Shown here: positions 17,259-27,904 of the stretch, piece after piece
Numbering within the stretch: the first letter of the stretch is position 1
Layout: the number at the start of each line of letters is the position of its first letter
NCBI GenBank assembly: GCA_030589945.1
Contig: JAUUZN010000003.1
Location: 1 to 59,737 of the forward strand
Length of the DNA stretch: 59,737 nucleotides
Source: Gammaproteobacteria bacterium
GTDB lineage: Bacteria; Pseudomonadota; Gammaproteobacteria; Enterobacterales; GCA-2746155
Direction of reading: 5' to 3'
The notes under the pieces: generated by a model
Seen by the model: only the letters and a program-made list of their open reading frames with translations
What the model was told of the DNA's origin: nothing
Databases searched by the model: none
Program-made: the position numbers and the translations under genes

Positions 17259-17284
17259 CCCAGTGCCTGACCCCAGTGCCTGAC
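17259..17284. repeat. perfect 13-bp tandem duplication in a convergent intergene
   Basis: CCCAGTGCCTGAC occurs twice in a row (17259-17271, 17272-17284), followed by ACCAAGTTT. It lies between the ends of the GGDEF gene and pntB, and is more GC-rich than its surroundings. The sequence recalls short REP-like elements spread by RAYT transposases in gammaproteobacteria, but no other copy is obvious in this window. No terminator-like hairpin is seen in the 64-base gap. Confidence 0.5.
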
Positions 17285-17315
17285 ACCAAGTTTAATAATT
17301 GTACTTTGAGAAATA

Positions 17316-18692
17316 TTAAAGTGCTTTAAGAATATTCTCCACTGTGTCCTTGGCATCTCCAAATAACATTTTTGAATTATCCTTAAAGAACAATGGATTT
17401 TGTACGCCTGCATATCCAGGATTCATAGAACGTTTAAACACAATAACGTTTTTCGCATTCCAGACTTCCAGTATTGGCATACCGGCTATGGGGCTATTAG
17501 GATCGTCCTTTGCGGATGGATTAACAGTATCGTTGGCACCAATGACGAGTACAGTGTCAGTGTCACTAAAATCATCATTGATTTCATCCATTTCAAGAAC
17601 AATATCGTAAGGCACTTTGGCTTCAGCGAGCAGAACATTCATATGGCCGGGCAGGCGTCCTGCAACGGGATGGATTCCAAAGCGTACATTAATTCCGCGC
17701 TCAATCAGTTTGCGAGTGACTTCATAAACAGGATATTGAGCCTGTGCAACCGCCATTCCATACCCTGGAGTGATGATGACATTCTTTGATTGTTTGAGCA
17801 TATCAGCTACGGCTTCAGCGGTAGTTTCTTCATAAGTACCCTGATCTTCATCACCCGATGAAATGACTACATTTGTACCAAATCCACCAGCAATAACACT
17901 GATGAATGAGCGATTCATTGCTTTACACATGATATAGGAAAGGATCGCGCCCGATGAGCCCACAAGGGCACCAGTTACAATAAGTAGATCATTTGAGAGC
18001 ATAAATCCAGCAGCTGCTGCAGCCCAACCCGAATAAGAATTTAGCATTGAGACAACAACCGGCATATCGGCTCCACCGATGGATGCAACCAGATGTAGTC
18101 CAAACAATAGCGCAATAACGGTCATGATAATCAATAGATTCATATCACCGTCAGCTCGGACAAATTGCACCATCATCACCACACTGACGAGCAGTGCGAT
18201 AAAGTTTAATTTGTGGCGATGAGGCAGCATCAATGATTTTGAATTGATGATTCCTCGTAACTTACCAAAAGCGACAATTGAACCCGTGAAGGTGACCGCA
18301 CCAATAAAGATGCCCAAATAGACTTCAGTGAGATGAATCGTTAGCAAGGTATCGGTTAAAGAGCCATGGTCGAGATAGCTGTTATAACCGACCAAAACGG
18401 CCGCTAGCCCAACGAAACTGTGTAGGATTGCGACGAGTTCAGGCATTTGAGTCATTTCAACTTTCAGCGCAAGTCGCAAACCAATGGCAGATCCGATGAG
18501 CATGGCTATTAAAATATAGCTCATTGCGTCAACATCGGGACTAAGTATGGTTGCGGTTAACGCAATTGTCATACCAATAATGCCGTACCAATTTCCTGTT
18601 TGTGCAGTTTCTTGTTTTGATAATCCCGCAAGTGCGAGGATGAACAATATTGCCGACATCAGGTAGGCAGCTGTAATTAATCCTGTAGACAT
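17316..18692 (-). CDS. pntB: NAD(P) transhydrogenase subunit beta
   Basis: Proton-translocating transhydrogenase subunit, 458 residues against 462 in E. coli. It supplies most of the proton channel (about nine membrane helices in the first 270 residues) and the NADP(H)-binding domain III at the C-terminus, with [14 protein letters not shown] as the nucleotide loop and [18 protein letters not shown]. With PntA it interconverts NADH + NADP+ and NAD+ + NADPH, mostly making NADPH. It begins 12 bases after the pntA stop. Confidence 0.97.
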   Translation of the reverse strand: MSTGLITAAYLMSAILFILALAGLSKQETAQTGNWYGIIGMTIALTATILSPDVDAMSYILIAMLIGSAIGLRLALKVEMTQMPELVAILHSFVGLAAVLVGYNSYLDHGSLTDTLLTIHLTEVYLGIFIGAVTFTGSIVAFGKLRGIINSKSLMLPHRHKLNFIALLVSVVMMVQFVRADGDMNLLIIMTVIALLFGLHLVASIGGADMPVVVSMLNSYSGWAAAAAGFMLSNDLLIVTGALVGSSGAILSYIMCKAMNRSFISVIAGGFGTNVVISSGDEDQGTYEETTAEAVADMLKQSKNVIITPGYGMAVAQAQYPVYEVTRKLIERGINVRFGIHPVAGRLPGHMNVLLAEAKVPYDIVLEMDEINDDFSDTDTVLVIGANDTVNPSAKDDPNSPIAGMPILEVWNAKNVIVFKRSMNPGYAGVQNPLFFKDNSKMLFGDAKDTVENILKAL

Positions 18693-18704
18693 TTCTGTGC
18701 TCCC

Positions 18705-20231
18705 TTATCGACGAAACATTTTTAACATGCGTTGGGTGACAACAAAGCCACCAACAATGTTAATGGTGGCAATGAGTGTGGCAAATGCAGCAAGGCCCCA
18801 AACAAGAGGGTTGTCATTACTGATTTGAAGTAGGGCACCCACTACAATTATTCCGCTAATTGCATTGGTGACGCTCATCAAAGGAGTGTGTAAGGAATGG
18901 CTGACATTCCAGACGACGTGATATCCTACAAAACAGGCGAGAATAAAGACCGTAAAATGTGATAAAAATTCAGCAGGTGCCGAATGTGCGAGCCAGCCAA
19001 ACAGGCCAGCTGCTATGAGCATACCCACATGTTTACCGGTATTTGAAGGTTCTTTTTCTTCAACTGGCGCTACCTCTACAGGTGGCGGTTTGGGAGGCGG
19101 TGCAGCGGATACTTTAATTGCAGGAGGTGGCCAGGTGATTTCTCCCTCTTTAACCACGGTCATGCCACGTATAACCACATCTTCAAAATCTAGAGTGATG
19201 GTACCGTCAGCATCAGGGCAGAGCAACTTCATCATATTCGTAAGGTTGGTGCTGTAGAGTTGACTAGATTGTTGAGGTAGTCGAGAGGGTAGATCGGTAA
19301 ACCCTATAATGGTGACGTCATGTTCAACAACGGCAGAGCCGGGCGTTGTGAGTTCACAGTTACCACCACCGGCAGCAGCTAAATCGACAATGATACTACC
19401 CGGTTGCATTGCCTCGACCATTTCTTTGGTGATGAGTCGAGGTGCTGGTTTTCCAGGTATCATCGCTGTGGTGATGATGATGTCGACTTCTTTGGCCTGC
19501 TCCATAAAGAGTGCCATTTCTGCATCGATGAAAGCCTTACTCATTTCTTTGGCATAACCATCTGAACTGTCGGTTTCTTCTTCATAGTCGAGTTCTAGGA
19601 AGGTTCCGCCCATACTTTCAATCTGTTCCTTCACTTCAATGCGTGTATCGAAGGCTCGGACAATAGCGCCTAAACTGCCTGCCGCTCCAATTGCAGCAAG
19701 CCCTGCAACACCAGCACCAATGACCATAATTTTCGCTGGAGGTATTTTTCCTGCCGCGGTAATTTGACCACTAAAGAATCGGCTGAAACAATGACTTGCT
19801 TCAATGACTGCCCGATAACCGGCTATGTTGGCCATTGAACTTAAGGCGTCTAAAGCCTGAGCGCGTGAAATACGAGGTACAGCGTCCATTGCGAGGACAT
19901 TGACATTGGCGGCGGATAACTTTTTAAGTAAGTCTTCATTTTGTGCTGGAGAAATAAAGCTAACAAAGGTTGAGCCAGATTTTAAAAGTGCAATTTCTTC
20001 ATCAGTCGGAGCATTGACTCTAAAAATTAAATCAGCTTGCCAGGCTGTACTGGTATCGACTATTTTAGCACCAGAATCTTTATAGGCCTGATCGCTAAAA
20101 TTAGCTTCAGCTCCTGCTTGGGATTCAATGTTAACTTCAAAGCCCATTTTTATGAGGGTGACTACAGACTTGGGTGATGCTGAAACGCGCTTCTCTTGTG
20201 CGAATGTTTCCTTAGGAATACCGATTATCAT
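18705..20231 (-). CDS. pntA: NAD(P) transhydrogenase subunit alpha
   Basis: 508 residues, the undivided E. coli-type alpha subunit. Domain I binds NAD(H): [20 protein letters not shown] at the start and [20 protein letters not shown] as the dinucleotide fold at about 170-190. A Pro-rich linker ([15 protein letters not shown]) leads to four membrane helices at the C-terminus. First gene of the pntAB operon. An FNR/CRP-like half-palindrome lies about 90 bases upstream. Confidence 0.97.
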   Translation of the reverse strand: MIIGIPKETFAQEKRVSASPKSVVTLIKMGFEVNIESQAGAEANFSDQAYKDSGAKIVDTSTAWQADLIFRVNAPTDEEIALLKSGSTFVSFISPAQNEDLLKKLSAANVNVLAMDAVPRISRAQALDALSSMANIAGYRAVIEASHCFSRFFSGQITAAGKIPPAKIMVIGAGVAGLAAIGAAGSLGAIVRAFDTRIEVKEQIESMGGTFLELDYEEETDSSDGYAKEMSKAFIDAEMALFMEQAKEVDIIITTAMIPGKPAPRLITKEMVEAMQPGSIIVDLAAAGGGNCELTTPGSAVVEHDVTIIGFTDLPSRLPQQSSQLYSTNLTNMMKLLCPDADGTITLDFEDVVIRGMTVVKEGEITWPPPAIKVSAAPPPKPPPVEVAPVEEKEPSNTGKHVGMLIAAGLFGWLAHSAPAEFLSHFTVFILACFVGYHVVWNVSHSLHTPLMSVTNAISGIIVVGALLQISNDNPLVWGLAAFATLIATINIVGGFVVTQRMLKMFRR

Positions 20232-20322
20232 AGTTCATATCCTGTGAGAGTCTTTCTGTAAAAACATAAAATTAACGAAGGTTAATACTGCCTGAATTAG
20301 ATGCAAATGTCACAAAGGTCTA

Positions 20323-20336
20323 TTGATATTGATCAT
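20323..20336. promoter_or_regulatory. FNR/ANR-like box between pntA and the HTH-REC gene
   Basis: TTGAT-ATTG-ATCAT matches the FNR/ANR consensus TTGAT-N4-ATCAA at nine of ten positions. It lies 92 bases upstream of the pntA start and 142 bases upstream of the divergent gene. Oxygen-linked control of transhydrogenase would make sense, but no promoter elements could be aligned with it with confidence. Confidence 0.4.
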
Positions 20337-20477
20337 AATGACATCATTATTGTTGAACAGTAATGCTGAACTTCTAATAATTGCATGCAAATGGGGTTTT
20401 GAAAATTGTTTAAAGTATGAAATTGATCCTATAATCAGGGATAAGATTTAACTCATTAATAATATCCATGGAAACGT

Positions 20478-21122
20478 ATGATGACCGATTCAGATTATGG
20501 TGAAGCTGATACAGTTAAGAAAGAACTTACACCGGACTCAGTGCTTTCAACGAGTGAAGTAGCTGCTCTATTTCAAATTTCACCCATTACTGTTGAAATG
20601 TGGGTCCGTAATAATATCCTGCATTCGAGTAAAACTACTGATGGCCTCGATCGATATAAGTATTCAGATTTACAGAGGCATGCTGAAAAACATAATATTT
20701 CAATTGCTGGTGATATTAAACAGATCACCAAGGTACTCATTGTCGATGATGATTCATATGTTGCTGATTTTCTTAAAGATTTTCTCGAGTCTCGAGAAGT
20801 GGTCTACGAAGTACAAAGAACGGGAATCAGCTTTATGGCTGACAAGTTGGTACAAAAGTTCCATCCACACGTGCTTATTCTTGACCTTAGAATGCCCGGT
20901 ATGAATGGTATTGAGCTGTGCAGGACACTTAAAGCACAAATTGATGACGGACTACGTGTTATTGGGATCAGCGGCTTTTGGAGCGAAAGTGATAAGGAGC
21001 ATTTTCTAATTGCTGGTGGTGAAGTCTGTCTCGATAAGCCGCTGGATATTAAAGAGCTTATCGACGTACTTGAAAAGAACCGTGAATTTGGAGACGGGTA
21101 TAACCTACATATTGAGTTATAA
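20478..21122 (+). CDS. response regulator with N-terminal MerR/excisionase-like helix-turn-helix
   Basis: 214 residues. Residues about 16-70 form a DNA-binding-like helix-turn-helix (LSTSEVAALFQISPITVEMW), with a wing-like YKYSDLQRH. Residues about 86-205 are a receiver domain: acidic pocket VLIVDDDS, phosphoacceptor D136 in LILDLRMPGMNG, and conserved K187 in CLDKPL. The HTH-then-REC order is the reverse of most response regulators. No kinase gene is adjacent; the nearest signalling gene is the convergent cytoplasmic chemoreceptor. Target unknown. Confidence 0.85.
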   Translation: MMTDSDYGEADTVKKELTPDSVLSTSEVAALFQISPITVEMWVRNNILHSSKTTDGLDRYKYSDLQRHAEKHNISIAGDIKQITKVLIVDDDSYVADFLKDFLESREVVYEVQRTGISFMADKLVQKFHPHVLILDLRMPGMNGIELCRTLKAQIDDGLRVIGISGFWSESDKEHFLIAGGEVCLDKPLDIKELIDVLEKNREFGDGYNLHIEL

Positions 21123-21151
21123 GAGCAGTGTTATAAAAGTAGGGTTATAAA

Positions 21152-22255
21152 TTAATCCACTGTATTTTCGTCAGCAAGGGCACTTAATAGATTAATAACC
21201 TCAGCGCTTGCGCTTTCCATTTTAGCGAGAGATTCGAGAGATTTCTTGTTATTTCCTTCCGCATGATGTTGCAAAGCGCTAATACCATTTGTGTGTACTG
21301 CAGCATGAGGATTCTCGATTGATCTAAATACTCTGCTTGATGAAAACTTTTGTTTGCCTTCGCCCTCGTAATACCATTTGCCGAGTCTGCAGGCAGTATG
21401 GTCGGCAAAACTATCAAAGTTCTTATTTGATAGCCCTTCCAAAACTTGATAAACCTCAAACTTCCAGACGATATGGTCCATCTTCACTGTTTGAATGAAT
21501 GAGTCCATTGCAGAACTGGTAATAACCTCATACATTTTCCTAGATAGTTCAACAATCTGATTTGCCGTTGATTCAATGGAGGATGAATTTTCCATGATTT
21601 CTGAGCTTTTGTCGTTGACCAGACCGATTCCCTTGACCACATCGCTCATTTCGTTATTGACCTGATCAATTAGGTTTGAAATTTCGCTAGTTGCCTCCGC
21701 AGAGCGTTGTGCCAAGGTTCTAACTTCATCAGCAACTACTGCGAAACCACGACCCTGCTCTCCAGCTCGAGCTGCTTCAATTGCAGCGTTGAGGGCAAGT
21801 AAATTAGTTTGTTCTGAAATACCTTTGATCATCGACACAAAGGTATTAATACCCGATGTAACGTTACTCAGGCTATCAATCGCTTTTGCTACCTGACTAG
21901 ATTCGGAAGAAATTGCAGATGTGGAACCAACAGTAGATGTGACCATACTTAGAATTTCACTAAAAAGAGGCTGGGAACCGTTAAAACCATCACGATGAGA
22001 AAGTAAATCTGTTGAGGACTGTGCCAGGGCTTCACGGATCTGATTGACAAGTTCACCTGAGCCCAGTAGTAATCGAGTGAGTTCCTGTTGTTGAACCCTT
22101 AAGTCTTTATCAGTTTCTGCGTCAGTAGAAATCGACTGGGATTCAGATACCGCATTGTCGCGCTCTTCTTGAAGGCTTACTAATTGCGACTTTAGCTGGC
22201 TATTTTCTTCTGAAAGTTCATCATATTGTCGTTTAGTTTTAAATCCAAAAATCAT
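21152..22255 (-). CDS. cytoplasmic chemoreceptor with C-terminal CZB zinc-binding domain
   Basis: 367 residues, no membrane helix. An N-terminal coiled coil (residues about 8-60) leads to a short methyl-accepting signalling domain whose tip is [15 protein letters not shown]. The C-terminal 110 residues form a CZB domain: [26 protein letters not shown] and [10 protein letters not shown] give the His, Cys, His, His zinc ligands. In other bacteria CZB receptors sense zinc or hypochlorous acid and govern chemotaxis or c-di-GMP enzymes. It is unclear which chemosensory array this one joins. Confidence 0.92.
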   Translation of the reverse strand: MIFGFKTKRQYDELSEENSQLKSQLVSLQEERDNAVSESQSISTDAETDKDLRVQQQELTRLLLGSGELVNQIREALAQSSTDLLSHRDGFNGSQPLFSEILSMVTSTVGSTSAISSESSQVAKAIDSLSNVTSGINTFVSMIKGISEQTNLLALNAAIEAARAGEQGRGFAVVADEVRTLAQRSAEATSEISNLIDQVNNEMSDVVKGIGLVNDKSSEIMENSSSIESTANQIVELSRKMYEVITSSAMDSFIQTVKMDHIVWKFEVYQVLEGLSNKNFDSFADHTACRLGKWYYEGEGKQKFSSSRVFRSIENPHAAVHTNGISALQHHAEGNNKKSLESLAKMESASAEVINLLSALADENTVD

Positions 22256-22414
22256 TTCTGGGTACCATTATGTGGGACGGTAGTTCCATTACTCGCATAA
22301 ATGTCTAGACGGTCATCCATATCCGAAACTACAAAATTTCTTTGATTGTTAAATCAGTATAATCTAAAAACTCAAAATGTACACATGAGCGATAAGATTA
22401 CATCTTTTAATGGT

Positions 22415-24100
22415 TTAAAGGGATGTCCGTCGATACTCTCGATACTCTGGATACCAAAAATTCCTCTTTATCTGTTGTTTAACCTTTTCGTCAGGAATTC
22501 GTAAGGCCACATCATCATCCATGGCTTGATTTGCGACGGCTTCAGCTATTTGCATGCTCACTTCACGAATACACTCTAGGGAAGGCAGTAGCTCATGACC
22601 TGAGCCAATAACAAGGGGAGAACTCTTAGCAAGAGCTTCGCTTGCAACCATAAACATTCGTTCAGTGACCCGACGAGCTCCAATGGCAATGACGCCGAGC
22701 CCAATTCCTGGAAAAATATAGGCATTATTACATTGTGCAATGGGATAAGACTTCTCATTGTATTCAACAGGATCAAATGGGCTGCCTGTCGCAATAATAG
22801 CCTGACCATTAGTCCAACGAATGACGTCTGCAGGTAGCGCTTCAACCCTTGAGGTTGGATTAGACAGAGGCATGACTATGGGGCGCTCACATTCACTGAA
22901 CATTGTTGTTACGATTTCTTCACTGATGAGCCCAGGTTGTCCAGATACTCCAATGATGATTGAGGGCTTGGCATTTTTTACTACATCAAGCAGTGAGATT
23001 TTTTCATCATTTGACCAGTTGTCAACTGAGTCATAATTTTTGGCAAACTTTTCTTGAAAGGACTGTAGTTCCATTTTATCGGTCAACAAGCCTTTACTAT
23101 TAGTGAGGTATACCTGCCCGATCGCGTCTGCTTCAGACAATCCCTCATCCATCATATGAGCAACTATTTGTGATGCAATACCACAGCCTGCGGAACCGGC
23201 ACCTACGAAAACCACGCGATGATCTTTCAGTGATGATTTCTGAGCGTGGCAAGCCGCCAATAGTGTCCCAACTGTAACGGATGCTGTTCCTTGAATATCA
23301 TCGTTAAAACAACAAAGCTTATCCTGATATTTTTTGAGTAATGGTGTTGCATTTCCCTGTGCAAAATCTTCAAATTGAATGAGTGCTTTTGGCCAGCGAG
23401 AGCGGATCCCTTCAAGACATTGGTCGACAAATTCAAAATAGTCTTCACCAGTAATTCGTTCATGTCTCCAGCCCATATACATAGGGTCATCGAGAAGTTT
23501 TTGATTATTGGTTCCCACATCCAAAGTAATAGGAAGAGTGTATGCAGGGCTAATGCCACCACAGGCTGAATAAATTGATAGCTTGCCTATTGGAATACCC
23601 ATACCACCAATACCCTGATCGCCTAGACCAAGAATGCGTTCGCTGTCAGTGATCACAATGACTTTAACATTGGGTTTGGTCGCATTATGTAGGACATCAT
23701 TAATATGATTTTTTTCAAGGTAGGAAATAAAAATGCCTCTTTTCCTGCGATAAATTTTGGAAAACAATTGGCAGGCTTTGCCAACGGTAGGGGTGTAAAT
23801 TAACGGTAGCATTTCTTCTAAATGCTCAGTGATTAAACGCAAATAGAGTGTTTCATTGGTATCTTGAATATTACGCAAGAAAATATGTTTATCGAGATCG
23901 AGATCAATGTATGAAAACTGATCGTAAACTCGCTTAAGCTGATCTTCAATGGTTTCTACCGTATGTGGAATGAGCCCTTCAATATTAAAATCTTTTTTCT
24001 CTTTTGCTGTAAAGGCACTGCCCTTGTTAAGAAGAGAAGTTCCAAGTAAAAATTGTCCGGAAATATTGAGGTACAGAGGTCTTGATATTTTCTTGGTCAT
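22415..24100 (-). CDS. maeA: NAD-dependent malic enzyme
   Basis: Oxidative decarboxylation of malate to pyruvate and CO2 with reduction of NAD+. 561 residues, the E. coli MaeA (SfcA) length. Present are [10 protein letters not shown], the metal-site segment FEDFAQGNA, the malic-enzyme signature FNDDIQGTA, and the dinucleotide loop [14 protein letters not shown]. It lies in the same direction as the chemoreceptor and the glycosyltransferase-like gene; it is not clear that they share a transcript. Confidence 0.96.
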   Translation of the reverse strand: MTKKISRPLYLNISGQFLLGTSLLNKGSAFTAKEKKDFNIEGLIPHTVETIEDQLKRVYDQFSYIDLDLDKHIFLRNIQDTNETLYLRLITEHLEEMLPLIYTPTVGKACQLFSKIYRRKRGIFISYLEKNHINDVLHNATKPNVKVIVITDSERILGLGDQGIGGMGIPIGKLSIYSACGGISPAYTLPITLDVGTNNQKLLDDPMYMGWRHERITGEDYFEFVDQCLEGIRSRWPKALIQFEDFAQGNATPLLKKYQDKLCCFNDDIQGTASVTVGTLLAACHAQKSSLKDHRVVFVGAGSAGCGIASQIVAHMMDEGLSEADAIGQVYLTNSKGLLTDKMELQSFQEKFAKNYDSVDNWSNDEKISLLDVVKNAKPSIIIGVSGQPGLISEEIVTTMFSECERPIVMPLSNPTSRVEALPADVIRWTNGQAIIATGSPFDPVEYNEKSYPIAQCNNAYIFPGIGLGVIAIGARRVTERMFMVASEALAKSSPLVIGSGHELLPSLECIREVSMQIAEAVANQAMDDDVALRIPDEKVKQQIKRNFWYPEYREYRRTSL

Positions 24101-24133
24101 TAAAGTTGCTCTTAGTCTGAAATGTCTGATTGA

Positions 24134-25396
24134 TTAGCGTTTGATAGTCGAAGTATGGTTTGAAAATGGTGATTCGTCAATCGCTCTTACCAATGGAATC
24201 GCTGGATAAAATTCATCCTGTAAATAATGGATAAATTTTAGCGTTCTAAATGCGTCAAACCATTGAAATAAATGTTTCTCGGCCTGACTATTATTTTTAG
24301 CATTATTTCTGATGTGGGTAACAATTTTATCAAAGCGTAATTTTTTTAATGCAAAATTAATTTTATCTGATAGATTGTTGCACCACTTATCCGAGTGCTC
24401 TAGGTGTTCCCATAGTTCTGATGATGCGCTGAGAAAGTTCTTAAGCTCTACGAAAACCGCGGGATGATAATAGAGATACTCAACTGTTGGATCATCAAAG
24501 GACATTATTTTTGAAACTGCGGGTCCAGTGCCGAACGGCACACGGTCAGATTCTCTCGGAGTGATTAACAATACTGTTTCGTCTAGCGTTTTAATGGGAG
24601 CTAGTTTTGCTAGCTTGTTGAGGATATAGAAATCTTCTCCAGCCGCTCGTTTTGGAAACCCTCTTACTTGGCAATAGTGGGTGTAGTTGATGGCCAGCGT
24701 ACTGCCTATAGTATGAAATGCGTAGGCTGAGCCAGCCCACTGTAATCCATCAACGTAATATCGTAAGGCGTTTTCATAACGTTGTGTTGCTTTAGATACG
24801 GCTGAGTCTGAATTCCTGTGACTAAATTCATAAATCAATGCTGATGTATTTTCAGATTTATCCAACAGTTCAGAAAAATAGTTATCAGGCAACGTCACGT
24901 CGGCATCGGTGGAACAAATCCATGGAGATAATATTTGTCCTCTTGTCATTAATTCTGTAGCGATATCGGCACCGACTTTTCGAGCAAGACCGACCCCTTG
25001 AGCCGATGGAACTCTAAGCTCTTTATTAAACCTATCGACAAGAAGAACTGATAATTCAGTATTGTTTATATCAATAAGAGTGAGATTTTTATTTTGCCAT
25101 TGTTCAACGCCGTTATCTTGGGTAGACGCTACAAGTGATTGATTCAGAGGTGCGACTGAGTCCTCATCCAAGGAGGCATTGTCGGGTTGATTGATAACTA
25201 AAATTAATAGCACTTTCTGTGTTGCCAGAACTGAGCTAAATAACCTATCTAGGAAAGTATACTTTTCTTTAAAGCACGGAATGACAACTACATTTTTATA
25301 AATACGATCTTTTGGAAAATTCTGAAGGAGCTTAACTTCAGGTTCGGCATAAATTTGAAGGTATTTGTGAATATTTTTAGTCGAACTCAATATCAA
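24134..25396 (-). CDS. GT-A-type glycosyltransferase-like protein
   Basis: 420 residues. It opens with NVVVIPCFKEKYTFLDRLF, the nucleotide-sugar-binding strand of family 2 glycosyltransferases, and has a DxD-type motif in WICSTDADVTLPDNYF and GEDFYILNKLAKL near the acceptor side. No membrane helix. The start is unusual: an in-frame TAA immediately precedes TTG 25396, no ATG follows until well inside the domain, and no ribosome site is visible. The sugar and acceptor cannot be told. No cell-surface polysaccharide genes are nearby. Confidence 0.72.
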   Translation of the reverse strand: MILSSTKNIHKYLQIYAEPEVKLLQNFPKDRIYKNVVVIPCFKEKYTFLDRLFSSVLATQKVLLILVINQPDNASLDEDSVAPLNQSLVASTQDNGVEQWQNKNLTLIDINNTELSVLLVDRFNKELRVPSAQGVGLARKVGADIATELMTRGQILSPWICSTDADVTLPDNYFSELLDKSENTSALIYEFSHRNSDSAVSKATQRYENALRYYVDGLQWAGSAYAFHTIGSTLAINYTHYCQVRGFPKRAAGEDFYILNKLAKLAPIKTLDETVLLITPRESDRVPFGTGPAVSKIMSFDDPTVEYLYYHPAVFVELKNFLSASSELWEHLEHSDKWCNNLSDKINFALKKLRFDKIVTHIRNNAKNNSQAEKHLFQWFDAFRTLKFIHYLQDEFYPAIPLVRAIDESPFSNHTSTIKR

Positions 25397-25558
25397 TTAC
25401 TTCTATGAAAGTAATGGGAACGTCATATTAACATAGGCTAGAGTAGGGTTAAAAGAGACATTATTGTCAAACTGCGTTGATAAATATTGGTATCATTCGC
25501 TTAAATCAAATATGATTTCATAACCCTGTTATTCAGACAGCATATTATGTAGAGGCGG

Positions 25559-27325
25559 ATGGTATTTATGACCAAGACACATAGAATTTTTAGATTGTTA
25601 TTTGTTTCACTCATTCTTTCAAATTTAACTGTAATCAGTGCACAAAAGATGAGTTCAGATGCATCGGATACATTTAATCAGTTATTAGATGAGCACTGGA
25701 GCAATGCGAACAAAGAACAAATATTCTTCCGTAAGGACCCCGACACCTATCGAATGAATGGAAAGTTAGCTTCATTTTCCAAAGAAGCCGTGCAGCGACG
25801 CTCAGATTATAATCAGTCTCTGCTAAAACGGCTTAAGACGATTGATTTAAAACAGCTTTCAGCAGATGATCAGATAACGTATCGTTTATTCGTATACGAG
25901 AGGGAAGCTGAAGCAAAAAGTTACCAGCAATTGGATCTTTTTTACCCGTTTGATTTCTACAGTGGGTTCGATCGGTATTTTGCAGGGGCACCTGCGAACA
26001 TGTCGTTTTTAACAAAAAAACATTACGACAACTATCTAATCAGTCTCGCCGATTTCCCTCGATACAATCAGGAACATATCACCAACCTCAAGGCTGCAAT
26101 TAAAGAAGGTCATACGCATTATTGTGAAAGTTTTAAAAACTATCATCTTGGCATATCAAGACATTTAGTTGAAGACGTCAACAAGAGTGTCTTCTACCAA
26201 CCAATCATTAATATTCCAGCTAATTTTTCTGAGAGTGATAAATCTTACTATCAAGCACAAACAAAAAAGTTAATTGAAGAAACGGTTCTTCCTGAATATC
26301 AAAAGTTTTATGATTTTTTTACTCAAGAGTATATGCCTAAGTGTCGTTCGGTTGTGTCAATTAGTGAGCTAAAAAATGGTGCCGACTATTATCAATACTT
26401 AATTGAATACTACACAACAACCTCAATGACAGCCGATGAAATTCATCAGCTAGGATTGCAGGAAGTGGCGCGCGTTAGAGTTGAAATGGACGCCATTATT
26501 AAAAAGGTTGGTTTTAAAGGTAGTTTCAAAGAATTTATTGAGTTCTTACGTACTGAGCCACAATTTTATACGGATAGTCCACGGGACCTCATTGAAAAAG
26601 CAAGCTACATTACCCGTAAAATGGCCGCTCAGTTACCCAAGTGGTTTTCAGTTTTGCCCAGAGGTACATTTGATATCAAATCTTCACCCGATGGTGGCGC
26701 CTATTATGTGGCATCGGACGGCTCTGGTACCACATCAGGCACTTATTTTTTAGAAACTAAAAATCTTAAAAGTGAGCCTTTATATACCTTGGAGGCGCTG
26801 AGTTTTCATGAGGCGGAACCGGGGCATCATTTTCAAAGCGCAATTGCACAAGATATTGATATGGCCGAATTTAGAAAAACGCTTTATCACGCCGCCTATG
26901 GCGAAGGCTGGGGACTGTACTCAGAGCGACTGGGTAAAGAAATGGGCTTTTATAAAGATCCCTACAGTGATTTTGGCCGCCTAACGTATGAGGCATGGAG
27001 AGCTTGTCGACTTGTGGTAGACACGGGTATGCATTCAAAGGGTTGGTCTAGACAAATGGCTATAGATTACTTATCAGCCAATACCGGACTAAGTCTTGCT
27101 GATGTAGCAAAGCAAATTGATCGCTACATCACCTGGCCAGCCCAAGCCCTCTCATACAAAATTGGGGAGCTAAAAATTAGAGAGTTACGCCAAATGGCTG
27201 AAGATAGGTTGGGTTCAAAGTTTGAGATTAGAACGTTTCACGATCAAATGCTCACCAATGGTAGTTTGCCATTAGCATTACTAGAAGAACTCACCATTGA
27301 CTGGATTAACGAACAACTTAATTAA
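25559..27325 (+). CDS. DUF885 family protein, probable secreted zinc peptidase
   Basis: 588 residues with an N-terminal signal peptide ending near ISAQ. The family motif HEAEPGHHFQ (H417-E418 ... H423-H424) and the downstream YGEGWGLYSERLG give the His and Glu residues of a gluzincin-like metal site, as in other DUF885 proteins, which are distantly related to M32-type peptidases. ATG 25559 is very close to GAGG; ATG 25568 may be the real start. The SYLF gene follows 25 bases after its stop. Confidence 0.88.
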   Translation: MVFMTKTHRIFRLLFVSLILSNLTVISAQKMSSDASDTFNQLLDEHWSNANKEQIFFRKDPDTYRMNGKLASFSKEAVQRRSDYNQSLLKRLKTIDLKQLSADDQITYRLFVYEREAEAKSYQQLDLFYPFDFYSGFDRYFAGAPANMSFLTKKHYDNYLISLADFPRYNQEHITNLKAAIKEGHTHYCESFKNYHLGISRHLVEDVNKSVFYQPIINIPANFSESDKSYYQAQTKKLIEETVLPEYQKFYDFFTQEYMPKCRSVVSISELKNGADYYQYLIEYYTTTSMTADEIHQLGLQEVARVRVEMDAIIKKVGFKGSFKEFIEFLRTEPQFYTDSPRDLIEKASYITRKMAAQLPKWFSVLPRGTFDIKSSPDGGAYYVASDGSGTTSGTYFLETKNLKSEPLYTLEALSFHEAEPGHHFQSAIAQDIDMAEFRKTLYHAAYGEGWGLYSERLGKEMGFYKDPYSDFGRLTYEAWRACRLVVDTGMHSKGWSRQMAIDYLSANTGLSLADVAKQIDRYITWPAQALSYKIGELKIRELRQMAEDRLGSKFEIRTFHDQMLTNGSLPLALLEELTIDWINEQLN

Positions 27326-27350
27326 TATACTAAAGAAAAGGATGGAACAA

Positions 27351-27899
27351 ATGAAATATTTACTATTGATCATTGTATTTATGATGATGTCACCACCACT
27401 TATTGCAAGTGATGCTAAAGATAGAAAAAAAATACAAACCACTCGATCTGAAATTTTAAAAAGACTCTACAAGGAAGAACCTCGAGCTAAAAAGAAAATA
27501 GCGAAGGCGGCAGGCTATGCCACATTTTCTAATGTGGGCGTTAATCTAGTTTTCTTCTCTGCAGCAGGTGGTAGTGGGGTCGTTCATGACAATCGGTCGG
27601 GTAAAAATACCTATATGAAAATGGCTTCAGCAGGTGTTGGCATTGGATTAGGTGTTAAAGATTTTAGAGTCGTATTTATCTTTCATGACAGAGATGCAAT
27701 GGAAACCTTCATAGAGCATGGTTGGGACCTGTCGGGTCAGGCTGATGCTGCAGCGAAGTCGGGTGACAAAGGTGCCGAAGGCAGTGCCGCGGAAACGGTG
27801 ATAAAGGGTGTGGAAATATATCAAATGACTGAGAGTGGTCTCGCTCTTCAGGCAACCTTACAAGGTACGAAATATTGGGTTGATGGCGATCTAAACTAA
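27351..27899 (+). CDS. SYLF (YSC84-like) domain protein, exported
   Basis: 182 residues from ATG 27351, supported by AAGGA eight bases upstream. A signal peptide (MKYLLLIIVFMMMSPPLIA) precedes a compact domain: KAAGYATFSNVGVNLVFFSA, GSGVVHDNRSGKNTYMKMAS and VGIGLGVKDFRVVFIFHD. These Gly-rich strands are typical of SYLF proteins, which bind lipids in eukaryotes; bacterial members are envelope proteins of unknown role. Likely cotranscribed with the DUF885 gene. Confidence 0.85.
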   Translation: MKYLLLIIVFMMMSPPLIASDAKDRKKIQTTRSEILKRLYKEEPRAKKKIAKAAGYATFSNVGVNLVFFSAAGGSGVVHDNRSGKNTYMKMASAGVGIGLGVKDFRVVFIFHDRDAMETFIEHGWDLSGQADAAAKSGDKGAEGSAAETVIKGVEIYQMTESGLALQATLQGTKYWVDGDLN

Positions 27900-27904
27900 T
27901 TAAC

